DNA of 64,000 nucleotides from Spongiactinospora sp. TRM90649 (GCF_029382225.1 NZ_JARLTC010000002.1:248001-312000), one strand, 5' to 3'; positions 46,129-54,348 are shown, counted from the first letter of the stretch. The notes: generated from the letters alone by a model not told the origin. Numbers and translations: made by a program.

Positions 46129-46817
46129 CGGTCTTAAAGCTGGTCGAGGTGGCCAGAATCCACGGCGAAGGAGCGACGGCCGTATCCGCACTGAAAGGGG
46201 TGAGCCTTGAGGTCGGCGCGGGCGAGCTGGTCGCGGTCACCGGCCCTTCCGGCTCCGGCAAGTCGACCCTGCTCAACCTCGCGGGCGGGCTCGACCGGCC
46301 CACGTCGGGTGCGGTACACATCGACGAGCGGGACCTGGCCACCGTTCGCGACCTGGCGGCACTGAGACGCCGGGGGGTCGGTTACGTCTTCCAGGACCTC
46401 AACCTGATCACGTCGCTGACGGCGGTGGAGAACGTGATGCTGCCGCGCGAGCTCGACGGCGTGCGATCACGCACCGCCCGCGAGGAGGCCATGGCCGTAC
46501 TGACGGAGATCGACGCGGCGCATCTGGCCGGCCGTTTCCCCGACGAGCTGTCCGGGGGCCAGCGCCAGCGGGTGGCGATCGCCCGCGCCCTGATCGGCGA
46601 GAGGCACCTGCTGCTGGCCGACGAACCGACCGGCGCGCTCGACACGCGCACCGGCGACGAGATCCTGCAGGTCCTGCGCGCCCGCTGCGACGCGGGCGCG
46701 GCGGTCCTGCTCGTCACCCATGAGTCGCGTTACGCCGCCTGGGCCGATCGTGTGGTGTTCCTCCGCGACGGGCTGATCACCGATGTCACGACCGCGTCGC
46801 CGGCGAGCGCCGGATGA
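46125..46817 (+). CDS. ABC transporter ATP-binding protein (LolD/MacB-like)
   Basis: A 230-aa NTPase that starts at the ATGA overlap with padR. Motifs are Walker A GPSGSGKSTLLN, Q-loop VFQDLNLI, signature ELSGGQRQR, Walker B LLLADEPTGALD and the H-loop VTHESRY. ATPases with this spacing serve FtsX/MacB-type permeases, and the next gene is one. The pair probably exports or removes a peptide or lipophilic compound. Confidence 0.95.
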   Translation: MTVLKLVEVARIHGEGATAVSALKGVSLEVGAGELVAVTGPSGSGKSTLLNLAGGLDRPTSGAVHIDERDLATVRDLAALRRRGVGYVFQDLNLITSLTAVENVMLPRELDGVRSRTAREEAMAVLTEIDAAHLAGRFPDELSGGQRQRVAIARALIGERHLLLADEPTGALDTRTGDEILQVLRARCDAGAAVLLVTHESRYAAWADRVVFLRDGLITDVTTASPASAG

Positions 46818-49318
46818 GCGCCGTACGAGCCGCGCTGCGCCTGGCCCGCCGGAACGCGTGGCGTTCCCGGGGACGAAGCGCGCTCATCATGGTGATGATC
46901 GGCTTACCGGTCCTGGTGATCACGGCGGTTCTCACGCTCCTCGCGACCACGAGCGTCTCCCCGCAGGAGGGCCTGGTCGCGGAACTCGGCGCCGCCGACG
47001 CCCGTCTCATACGGATACCCGAGGGCACGGAGTTTCAGCAGGATCCGGACGGGGCAGCTTGGAGCGGGGGTGGCGGCGAAGAGGCCCTGACCAGGATCGG
47101 CGACGCCGAGGTAATAGCACTGCTCGGACCGGGCACCCGGTTGGTCCCATTCAGGAAGGCTGCGATACAGCTCGGCACCGAGCGGGTCGACGCGCTCGAC
47201 ACCGACCTGCGTGATCCCCTCACCAAGGGCATGCTGACGCTGAGCGAGGGCAGATTTCCCGGCGTCGGCGAGGTCGCGGTGACATCCGCGTTCGGCCTGC
47301 GGCCCGGCGATCTCCTGCGGCCGTCCGGCTCGGCGCCGCTGACGGTGGTGGGCGTGGTCGAGCACCCGCACGAGCCGTCGCTTCGACAGGTCGTGGGGCC
47401 GGATCTACCGCTGACGACGTCGGTGGAGTTCTGGTCTTCGTCCGGAGACGGCATCGGCTGGCTGGCCGACACCCCCAAACCCGTCTCCTGGGCCGATGTG
47501 CCCGCGCTGAACAAGGCCGGTCTGTACGTCACCTCCCGCTCCATGATCACGGACCCGTCGTCGTACTCCCAGCTTCGCGCCCCGGCCTTCGAGGTCCAAG
47601 GCGTGATCGCGATGGGCGCCATGGTGATCATGGTGGTGCTGGTGACCGTGCTGCTGGCCGGGCCCGCCTTCGCGGTCGGGCTCCGCAGACGGCGCAGGGA
47701 ACTGGCCGAGATCGCGGCGCAGGGCGGCTCGGCCGGACACCTGCGGACCATCGTGCTGGCCGACGGGCTGATCCTCGGCGGAACGGCCACCCTGGCGGCG
47801 ACGGCGCTGGGCATCGGGGCCGGAACACTGGGCGCCCCCGTGCTGGCGAGCTGGGGAGGGCAGACCGGCCCGCCGGAGGTACCGTGGACGCCCGTTGTGA
47901 GCATCGCCGCGCTGGGCCTGCTCACCGGGCTCGTGGCGGCACTGGTGCCGGCCGTCCAGGCGGCCCGGCAGAACACCGCGACCGTGCTGTCCGGCCGCGC
48001 GCCCGTGGTGGCCGATCGGCCGGGATGGCCCCTGGTGGGCGCCGGGCTGGTGGTGGGCGGACTGGTGGCGACCGTGGTGACACGGCGTCAGCCGGACTCG
48101 ATCTGGGTATTGGTTTCCGCGCTGCCGGTACTGCTCGGGCTGGTGGTGCTGACGCCGTGGCTGGTCCGTCAGACGGGGCGCCCGGCCGCGCGGCTATGGC
48201 TCCCGCTGCGCGTGGCCGTCCGCGACGCGGTCCGCCAGCGAACCCGGACGGCGAGCGCCGTGGCGGCCGTCATGGCGGTCACGGCCACGGTCGTGGCGCT
48301 CGGCATCGGCACCAACAGCGAATACATGGACCGGCGAAACGCCTACACCTCGGCACGCCCGACCGGCTCGCTGGCGATCTGGGCCGGCAACATCGGTGAC
48401 GCGTCCTGGAACAAGGTTCGCGCCGAAACCATCCGCCTGCTGCCGGGCGTACCACTGGCCTCCGGCTATCTGGCGAGGGACGCCAAGGGCCACCGCTACG
48501 CGTTGCGGTACTCGGTGCGCTGGAACGGGATCCGGACGCGTCGCACGGCGGCCATCGGGGACCAGGCCCTGCTCCGACTCCTGCAAGGGCGCCATGACCC
48601 GGTCGCGGCGGCCGCACTGGCGAGCGGCAAGGCCGTGGTTTTCGACCCGTCCTCGGTGCGGAACGGCAAACTGACCCTGCGGGCGGGCTCCACCGGCGGC
48701 CCGCCGCGCGGGCTCGAAGTTCCCGCCGTCGTGGCCACCCCCGCCGACCCGCACCAGGGCGGCGCCCTGCTGCCGCGCGCCCTGGTCGAGGGGGCCGGCT
48801 TCACCACAGTGGAGCGCCAGCTCTACGGCATGTACCGGCCGCCGACCAACTCGACGCTCTGGAGCGATCTCACCAAGGCGTCCCACTACCTGACGGTCGC
48901 CACGGAGGCGGGGTACGGCAATGTGCCCTACCCCGTCGAACCTTGGATCTGGCTCGGCGGCGCTCTCGTCCTCGTCGTAGGCGGCACGCTGGCCGCCACC
49001 CGCCTGGCGGCGGCCGACATGCGGCCCGAGCGGGCGGCGATGGCGGCCATCGGCGCCCCGCCCCGGACGTTGCGGATGATCGTGGCCGGCCAGGCCCTCT
49101 ACATCTCCGGGCTGGGCGTGCTGGTGGGATTGACCGCGGGAACGGTGACGGGTGTGGCGCTGAGCCGGACGATGACCACACAGGCCGCCAGGGATCCGGC
49201 CACGCTCGCCGTCCCGTGGCCGTTCCTGCTCGCCGTGGTGATCGGGCTCCCCCTGCTGGCGACCCTGCCGGCGCTGCTCGGCCGCACCCCCCAGCCTCTC
49301 ACCTGCCGATCCGTATGA
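46814..49318 (+). CDS. FtsX-family ABC permease
   Basis: An 834-aa membrane protein overlapped by the ATPase gene (ATGA). It has an N-terminal helix (ALIMVMIGLPVLVITAVLTLL), a large exported domain (~60-255), then two sets of helices characteristic of FtsX domains (VIAMGAMVIMVVLVTVLLAGPAFAVGLRRRRRELAEIAAQGGS; a second at ~700-830 with LAATRLAAADMRPERAAMAAIGAPPRTLRMIV). Between them lies another exported domain (~500-690). The two-FtsX layout is that of actinobacterial exporters of the MacB/FtsX group. Confidence 0.92.
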   Translation: MSAVRAALRLARRNAWRSRGRSALIMVMIGLPVLVITAVLTLLATTSVSPQEGLVAELGAADARLIRIPEGTEFQQDPDGAAWSGGGGEEALTRIGDAEVIALLGPGTRLVPFRKAAIQLGTERVDALDTDLRDPLTKGMLTLSEGRFPGVGEVAVTSAFGLRPGDLLRPSGSAPLTVVGVVEHPHEPSLRQVVGPDLPLTTSVEFWSSSGDGIGWLADTPKPVSWADVPALNKAGLYVTSRSMITDPSSYSQLRAPAFEVQGVIAMGAMVIMVVLVTVLLAGPAFAVGLRRRRRELAEIAAQGGSAGHLRTIVLADGLILGGTATLAATALGIGAGTLGAPVLASWGGQTGPPEVPWTPVVSIAALGLLTGLVAALVPAVQAARQNTATVLSGRAPVVADRPGWPLVGAGLVVGGLVATVVTRRQPDSIWVLVSALPVLLGLVVLTPWLVRQTGRPAARLWLPLRVAVRDAVRQRTRTASAVAAVMAVTATVVALGIGTNSEYMDRRNAYTSARPTGSLAIWAGNIGDASWNKVRAETIRLLPGVPLASGYLARDAKGHRYALRYSVRWNGIRTRRTAAIGDQALLRLLQGRHDPVAAAALASGKAVVFDPSSVRNGKLTLRAGSTGGPPRGLEVPAVVATPADPHQGGALLPRALVEGAGFTTVERQLYGMYRPPTNSTLWSDLTKASHYLTVATEAGYGNVPYPVEPWIWLGGALVLVVGGTLAATRLAAADMRPERAAMAAIGAPPRTLRMIVAGQALYISGLGVLVGLTAGTVTGVALSRTMTTQAARDPATLAVPWPFLLAVVIGLPLLATLPALLGRTPQPLTCRSV

Positions 49319-49556
49319 TGCTGGATCAAATCCCGTCACCGGACGTCGCCGCACTGCACCCGCGGGCCGACGTCCGGGCCGGATCGGGCCGGTCGATCGA
49401 GTTCCTCGCCGACCTGGACGTGCTGCCGTAACGGCAAGGACGCCCTCGACCCGGAAGAGTCGCAGGACGGCGACGCCCGTCGCGTCTACCTCGGCCCCGA
49501 ATGCGCCGCCACCTTCCGCATTCAGGTGGAAGACGCTAGGAGACGAACTGGCTCGT
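49317..49556 (+). pseudogene. Possible gene remnant downstream of the FtsX permease
   Basis: Two frames read as protein-like sequence. The first (from 49317) gives MLDQIPSPDVAALHPRADVR to SIEFLADLDVLP with a stop at 49429. The second (from 49430) continues NGKDALDPEESQDGDARRV then YLGPECAATFRIQVEDARR. The join suggests a frameshift. No family is recognised, so this may simply be non-coding. Confidence 0.3.
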
Positions 49557-49811
49557 CAGATCGCTGATCATGGTCGCGGAGTCGAACTGCCCGTCTCGCA
49601 CACCGGCAAGGAAGGCGTCCCACTCGGCGATCGTGAAGACCTGCGTCTCGCGATCCCGGTTCTTGGTGTCGCGGACCAAAACGACGAACTCCTCGGCGGC
49701 CTTGTTCGCGATTCCCGCGTCACTGCCACGCACGACGGCGACCTCGACGCAGTTACCACCAGTGCTGTTGCTGCGGGTGCTCTTGCGCCAGATCGCGGTG
49801 GTCAAGTCCAT
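49536..49811 (-). CDS. DUF397 small protein
   Basis: A 91-aa DUF397 protein: DLTTAIWRKSTRSNSTGGNCVEVAVVRG, then VVLVRDTKNRDRETQVFTIAEWDAFLAGVRDGQFD. A GGGGGAAG site precedes the ATG. It is downstream of, and in the same direction as, the XRE gene (33 bp apart), forming the second Scr1/DUF397-like pair in the window. The C-terminal extension ATMISDLTSQFVS is longer than in the first copy. Confidence 0.92.
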   Translation of the reverse strand: MDLTTAIWRKSTRSNSTGGNCVEVAVVRGSDAGIANKAAEEFVVLVRDTKNRDRETQVFTIAEWDAFLAGVRDGQFDSATMISDLTSQFVS

Positions 49812-49844
49812 GCTGGACGCTTCCCCCTTGTTGTTGGCCCCTTC

Positions 49845-50708
49845 TCAGGTCAGCTCCGCCGCCACCGCGCGCAACATCGCGATCGTCTCTGCGGGGCCGA
49901 GCGCTCGCGCGCGCAAGTGGTCGAATCTGAGGCTATACCACTCCACGTCGTGCGTCTTCTGGGTGTAGAGGCCGCCGAGATGCTGCTCGACATACACCTT
50001 GTCAGGGTCGCCTGCGGCAGGGAATTTCAATAGGTAGAACGATCCGCTCATGGCACCATGCTCGCCGGACTTGAACGGGAGGACCTGCAGTGTGACGTTA
50101 CGAAGCCGGGCGAACTGGATCAGGTGCTCGATCTGCTCCCGCATGACCTCCGGGCCTCCAACCACACGTCGGATGACCGCCTCGTTCAGCACGAACCAGA
50201 CCTGCAGCGGGTTCCGCTCTTTCAGCCGGACCTCCCGGCTGGTTCGGAGCTTCACCATGTCGTCGATTTCGTCATCCGGTTCGGCGGTCGATGTGGTCGA
50301 GATGATCGCCCGTGCGTAACGCTCGGTCTGCATGATGCCTGGGACGAGCTCTGATTCGTACCCGTGGACATGCGATGCGGACGCCTCCAGTACGACGTAG
50401 ACCTGGAAGTAGTCCGGGATCGCGCTGGAGTACTGGTGCCACCAGTCGGGCTCGCTGGCCCGCCGTGCGAGCTCGATGATCGCGTCCACCTGCTTCGTGC
50501 CGGTTCCGTAGAGCTTGAGCAGGCGTTTCACGTCGCGTTGCAGGACGCGACTCTTGTCGTTCTCGATCCGGTAGAGCTTGCTCTCCGCCCATCCCATCTC
50601 CTCCGCGACGGCCTCTTGACTCAGGCCGGCCGCGTCGCGCTGAGCGCGTAGCTCACCCGCCAGCCGTGTGCTGGCGACCGTTGGGATGTGCTTGCCGCGT
50701 GCCACCAT
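49845..50708 (-). CDS. XRE-family regulator, Scr1/WhiJ type (DUF5753)
   Basis: A 287-aa regulator with AGGGGAG before the ATG. The N-terminal HTH is LSQEAVAEEMGWAESKLYRIENDKSRV (~29-55). The DUF5753 domain follows with PGIMQTERYARAII, NPLQVWFVLNEAVIRRVVGGPEVMREQIEHL and MSGSFYLLKFP. It is paralogous in layout to the protein at 13529 but shares limited sequence with it. It is divergent from the small protein and HATPase genes at 50911 and 51177, with a long hairpin between. Confidence 0.94.
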   Translation of the reverse strand: MVARGKHIPTVASTRLAGELRAQRDAAGLSQEAVAEEMGWAESKLYRIENDKSRVLQRDVKRLLKLYGTGTKQVDAIIELARRASEPDWWHQYSSAIPDYFQVYVVLEASASHVHGYESELVPGIMQTERYARAIISTTSTAEPDDEIDDMVKLRTSREVRLKERNPLQVWFVLNEAVIRRVVGGPEVMREQIEHLIQFARLRNVTLQVLPFKSGEHGAMSGSFYLLKFPAAGDPDKVYVEQHLGGLYTQKTHDVEWYSLRFDHLRARALGPAETIAMLRAVAAELT

Positions 50709-50825
50709 GCTCCCCTTGGATAAAGAATCTTGATTGGTTTCAAATGAATGCTTGCATTAAGGCCTGCCTATGTGAAAACTACCACTCAGATGTCGTGTTC
50801 GTTGGCTGACCAGCGAGATTGGCAC

Positions 50826-50875
50826 CGATCTCACCTCATCGGAATGGGTACAACCCACCGATTAAGGTGAGATCG
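50826..50875 (+). promoter_or_regulatory. Long imperfect hairpin between XRE regulator and divergent HATPase operon
   Basis: Three nested arms pair: CGATCTCACCT with AGGTGAGATCG (11 bp), ATCGG with CCGAT (5 bp) and TGGGT with ACCCA (5 bp), around an ACA loop. Twenty-one base pairs form in 50 nt. It lies 36 bp before the GTG at 50911. It could be an operator, a 5' UTR structure or a terminator for readthrough. Confidence 0.7.
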
Positions 50876-50910
50876 CGGCAAACCGCTGGCCGAGATACGG
50901 CGGTGATCGC

Positions 50911-51180
50911 GTGAGCGTGACGGCCCCTTCCGAGGCGCGAGAGCAGTACCTGTACCTGACCCGGCTCGCGTGGAGCCTGCGGCTGCTCGGCGCGGACGTG
51001 GTGCTCGAACTCGGGACGGCGGTGCCCGTGGTGGCCGTCCGGCGCGGGCCAGGGGATCGGCTGCGCGTCACGGCAGTCGTCTGGTCGGGCCGGTGGGTGT
51101 ACGCCTGGGGACGGGGACGCAGGCGGTGGGCCGACGCCGACGAGAGCGCCGCCCGGGTGATCATGAGGGCCGCACGGTGA
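50911..51180 (+). CDS. Small protein of unknown function in the XRE / HATPase module
   Basis: An 89-aa protein from a GTG (GTGAGCGTGACGG), with a start that has no strong ribosome-binding site and may follow the upstream hairpin. The sequence AREQYLYLTRLAWSLRLLGADVVLELGTAVPVVAVRRG then VYAWGRGRRRWADADESAARVIMRAA has a helix followed by a strand-rich part. Similar small genes precede stand-alone HATPases in actinomycetes. It overlaps the HATPase gene by GTGA, so they are co-translated. Confidence 0.75.
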   Translation: MSVTAPSEAREQYLYLTRLAWSLRLLGADVVLELGTAVPVVAVRRGPGDRLRVTAVVWSGRWVYAWGRGRRRWADADESAARVIMRAAR

Positions 51181-51618
51181 CGGCGGTCGCGGCCGTGGTC
51201 CCGCTGATGGTCTCGATGCCGGGGACGCAACGGTCGGTGCCGGTGGCCCGGCACTGGATCGCCCAGGTCGTGGAGGCCTACGGCGGTTCGGGCATCGATG
51301 ACGCGTTGCTAGTGGCCAGCGAGCTCGTGGGCAACGCCGTCCGCCACAGCCGCTCGGGCGAGCCCGGAGGCCGGGTGGTAGTGCTGATCGCCCGCCGAGG
51401 GCAGGCCGGGGTGCGGATCGAGGTGATCGACGAGGGTGCGGAGACGATCCCCCGCCAGCGTGATCCGGACTGGGAACGGGAGTCCGGCCGCGGCCTGTGG
51501 CTGGTGCAGCAGATGTCGCTGGCCTGGGGGGGTGGAGGTACTGACGGGCGGACGGCGGGCGGTATGGGCCGAGGTGGCGGTGCCCTGCCGCACGCCGGGT
51601 GAGGTGGGCGGGCGATGA
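51177..51618 (+). pseudogene. HATPase-domain ATP-binding protein, frameshifted near its 3' end
   Basis: A GTG at 51177 (VTAVAAVVPLMVSMPGTQ) opens a stand-alone HATPase: N box ASELVGNAVRHSR, later EVIDEGAETIP and the G motif SGRGLWLVQQMSLAW. The frame is then lost at a run of seven Gs (51525-51535 region). In the read frame the C-terminus becomes GGGGTDGRTAGG, Gly-rich and unlike the family, ending at 51602. Removing one G gives WGVEVLTGGRRAVWAEVAVP and a stop at 51618, the normal family end. This is either a sequencing error or a real one-base frameshift. Confidence 0.75.
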
Positions 51619-51698
51619 CGGTCGTAGCGCGGCGTCATGGCGGAGTCATGAGGGGAGGTGATTACAACCAGGCCGACCCGATCTTCGGTCATAGCCGA

Positions 51699-51713
51699 TC
51701 GACTTCAAGTCGA
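51699..51713. promoter_or_regulatory. Palindrome upstream of the radical SAM operon
   Basis: TCGACTTCAAGTCGA is a perfect palindrome with 7-bp arms and a one-base centre, flanked on both sides by the direct repeat GCCGA (51694-51698 and 51714-51718). It lies 73-87 bp before the radical SAM TTG start. It is a good operator candidate. Confidence 0.5.
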
Positions 51714-51785
51714 GCCGACCGAAATTCATGACGAAATGGATAGACGGAGGGACCTTTTCGGCCTACCAAATCCGCAGGAGGTACG

Positions 51786-52754
51786 TTGTCCAAGCATGAC
51801 CTTCTCGATTTCGTGTGGTGGGAGATCACAGGACGTTGTCAGCTCGCCTGTGACCACTGCTATGCCTCATCTGGACCTGGCGAGACCCACGGAACGATGA
51901 CTGTCTCGGACTGGTGCCGCGTCATCACGCAGACTCGCGCGACCGGCGCGATATTGGGCCAATTCATCGGCGGTGAGCCAACTCTGCACCCGGCGTTGCC
52001 GGAACTGGTACGGCATGCCCTCGCCACGGGGATGGAGGTCGAGATCTATACGAATCTCGTCCGCGTCACCCCGGCGATGTGGGAGACCTTCCGCCTGCCG
52101 GGGGTCCGGCTGGCGACCTCCTACTACTCCGACCGGGCAGAGGAACACCGAGCCATCACGAAGCATCCCTCTCTCAGGAGCACCACGAAGAACATCGCTC
52201 GTGCCAGGGAACTCGGCATCCCGCTTCGCGCCGGTGTGATCGGGGTTCTCTTTAGGCAACGTACCGGCCAGGCCGCCGCCGTCCTGGAGCGGCTGGGCGT
52301 CACTGAAATCGGCTACGACGATCTTCGAGAAGTGGGGCGCGGCATTCGGGGGGACGGGCCAGGCGTTGATCAACTCTGCGGCAACTGCGCAGACCGGCAA
52401 GTCGCCATCTCTCCAACTGGAGAGGTCTGGCCGTGCGTGTTCTCGCGCTGGCTGCCCGTAGGCAACGTCCATCGATCGTCTCTCCCGGCTATCCTCATGG
52501 GCGAGACGTTCACCCAGGTCGTGAGCGATCTCCGGAGGGAATTCGGGGAGCGTCTGGCGGGCAGTCACAGCAAGCCGTGCCGACCCGATCCGTGCAGCCC
52601 GGACTGCAGTCCCTCGTGCCAGCCTCAGCGCAACTGCCGTCCAGCGGGCAATTGCGCGCCGAACTATAGCTGCGGGCCCTGCGCACCCAAGGACCAGAAC
52701 TGCAATCCTCTACGGAACTGCAACCCCAACAAGTGCCGCCCAACCAGCAAGTAG
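51786..52754 (+). CDS. Radical SAM enzyme with twitch/SPASM-like segment and 11-Cys CxP tail
   Basis: A 322-aa enzyme from a TTG preceded by a strong GCAGGAGG site. The radical SAM cluster is CX3CX2C (Cys18, Cys22, Cys25) followed by GGEPTLHP (residues 62-69). A SPASM/twitch-like element CGNCADRQVAISPTGEVWPC (Cys198, 201, 217) should bind an auxiliary FeS cluster. Residues ~262-322 form a tail with 11 Cys (265, 270, 274, 278, 284, 290, 296, 299, 306, 312, 317), each in a C-x-P motif. The tail could bind extra clusters or be a fused substrate. The next gene is 8 bp away. The substrate is unknown. Confidence 0.85.
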   Translation: MSKHDLLDFVWWEITGRCQLACDHCYASSGPGETHGTMTVSDWCRVITQTRATGAILGQFIGGEPTLHPALPELVRHALATGMEVEIYTNLVRVTPAMWETFRLPGVRLATSYYSDRAEEHRAITKHPSLRSTTKNIARARELGIPLRAGVIGVLFRQRTGQAAAVLERLGVTEIGYDDLREVGRGIRGDGPGVDQLCGNCADRQVAISPTGEVWPCVFSRWLPVGNVHRSSLPAILMGETFTQVVSDLRREFGERLAGSHSKPCRPDPCSPDCSPSCQPQRNCRPAGNCAPNYSCGPCAPKDQNCNPLRNCNPNKCRPTSK

Positions 52755-52762
52755 GGATCGAT

Positions 52763-53614
52763 ATGACCAGCCGACACCGTGACCCCGAGTCCGGGCAGCG
52801 CGCCTTTCTGCGCCGTGTCCTCGCCGAAGGCGCTGACCGCCTCGGTGTGACTCTCACCGGGGACGCGGTGTTCGGCTGGCATGACCGCACGATCGGTTCG
52901 GCCTGTCTCAGGGAAGACCATCGGCTGTGGTTGCGGGCCACCGCCGAGCATTGCGATTGGGCGCACGGCGAAGGGTGGACCGGAAATCAGGATGCTACGG
53001 CGATCACCGGAGTGCCCAAGCCTGTATTGATCTCGCGTGCCGAGTGGGAGGAGACACCGGTTTTGATGTACGCGGAACTGCTCACCCACGTGGCCGACGA
53101 ACCGTGCTCCACTTCTCCAGAACTGACCAGGCCGCTGGTATTGCCCGCTTCCTGGTGGGCTGATCTACGCGAAGCCGTCGATACGCTTGCCGCGCATTCC
53201 ACCCCCCGAGGCGATCACGATCCGTCCAGGGTGCCACGCGATGTCGAAGCCTTTTACGGCAGAACACTCGACTTCCCCGAGCCCCCGATCATGCGCACCG
53301 AGCACACCGATCTGCATTGGGCCAACCTCACCCAGCCTCGCCTATGGCTCCTGGATTGGGAGTATTGGGGCAACGCCCCAGCGGGGTACGGCGCGGCCGT
53401 CCTCTACCTGCACAGTCTCCTGGTCCCCGCCACGGCTGCCCAGGTCTACGACGTATTCGTCGACGTCCTCGACACCCCGACCGGCCGTCTGGCACAACTT
53501 TCCGCCGCCGCGCACATCCTTCACCGAGCCGAGCACAGCGGTGACTACCCAACGTTGGCCGGTCCGGTGCGCACTCTCGCCGATCGCCTGATGATGCCCG
53601 CCAGGAGGCGCTAG
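52763..53614 (+). CDS. APH-family (aminoglycoside phosphotransferase-like) kinase
   Basis: A 283-aa small-molecule kinase. The catalytic loop is HTDLHWANL (residues 181-189, Asp183 catalytic, Asn188 metal-binding) and the following DFG-like Asp is in LLDWEYWG (Asp198). The N-lobe ATP-binding part is short and divergent (GDAVFGWHDRTIG), but the C-lobe helices are normal. It sits between the radical SAM and ATPase genes with 8- and 2-bp gaps. It may phosphorylate the product or a precursor, or give self-resistance. Confidence 0.85.
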   Translation: MTSRHRDPESGQRAFLRRVLAEGADRLGVTLTGDAVFGWHDRTIGSACLREDHRLWLRATAEHCDWAHGEGWTGNQDATAITGVPKPVLISRAEWEETPVLMYAELLTHVADEPCSTSPELTRPLVLPASWWADLREAVDTLAAHSTPRGDHDPSRVPRDVEAFYGRTLDFPEPPIMRTEHTDLHWANLTQPRLWLLDWEYWGNAPAGYGAAVLYLHSLLVPATAAQVYDVFVDVLDTPTGRLAQLSAAAHILHRAEHSGDYPTLAGPVRTLADRLMMPARRR

Positions 53615-53616
53615 CC

Positions 53617-54348
53617 GTGCTGCTCACCCGGCTGACGGCCCGCAGTGTTCCTCCTGGTTGGCCCGCCGCCTTGGCCCCCGTGGCCCACCTCGCGGAGCGC
53701 GGTCTCACACTGACCAGCCCGGTCGCCTTCCTCGTCGGTGAGAACGGCTCAGGCAAGTCCACCATTCTGGAGGCGATCGCCGATGTATGCGGCATCAATT
53801 CCGCCAGCGGTAAGGCCGGTACCAGGTACGCCAGTAGCAGTGGGCCGGAAACTCCGCTGGGTGAGGTGCTCGACGCCGATCTGACCGCAACGGGGCTACG
53901 GCTCGTTCGTGGTCCTCGTCTGAAGCGGCGAGCGTTCTTCTTTCGTGCTGAAACGCTCTTCAATCTGGGGCAGAACGTGTCTGGCCTGCACGGTTTCTGG
54001 GAGGACGACCTTACCGAGCAATCCCACGGTGAGGGGTTCTTCACGGTGCTCGAACGCATGGTGTCGGGGCCGGGACTGTTTCTGCTGGACGAGCCCGAAG
54101 CGGCTCTGTCCTTTCATTCGTGCGTGCGGCTGGTGGGTTTCATGCATCGTGTCGCACGTCAAGGGGGGCAGATCATCTGTGCTACCCATTCGCCGGTTCT
54201 CACCAGGCTCCCGGGCGCGGAGATCATCGAGCTCGGTGACCATGGCATGCGCACAGTCGCGTGGGAAAGCCTCCGGTTGGTCGATGATTGGCGGCGCTTC
54301 CTCGCCAAGCCGGACTTCTACCTGCAGCACGTTCTGGAGGCGGACTGA
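53617..54348 (+). CDS. Small ABC/SMC-type AAA ATPase
   Basis: A 243-aa cytosolic ATPase from a GTG with CCAGGAGG upstream. Walker A is GENGSGKST (41-49), the signature-like EQSHGEGF at ~134-141, Walker B LFLLDEPEAALS (154-165) and the H-loop ATHSPVL (~189-195). The compact form without membrane or coiled-coil parts is seen in soluble ABC ATPases that act as switches. It is 2 bp after the kinase gene, so the three genes are one operon. No permease is adjacent. Confidence 0.88.
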   Translation: MLLTRLTARSVPPGWPAALAPVAHLAERGLTLTSPVAFLVGENGSGKSTILEAIADVCGINSASGKAGTRYASSSGPETPLGEVLDADLTATGLRLVRGPRLKRRAFFFRAETLFNLGQNVSGLHGFWEDDLTEQSHGEGFFTVLERMVSGPGLFLLDEPEAALSFHSCVRLVGFMHRVARQGGQIICATHSPVLTRLPGAEIIELGDHGMRTVAWESLRLVDDWRRFLAKPDFYLQHVLEAD

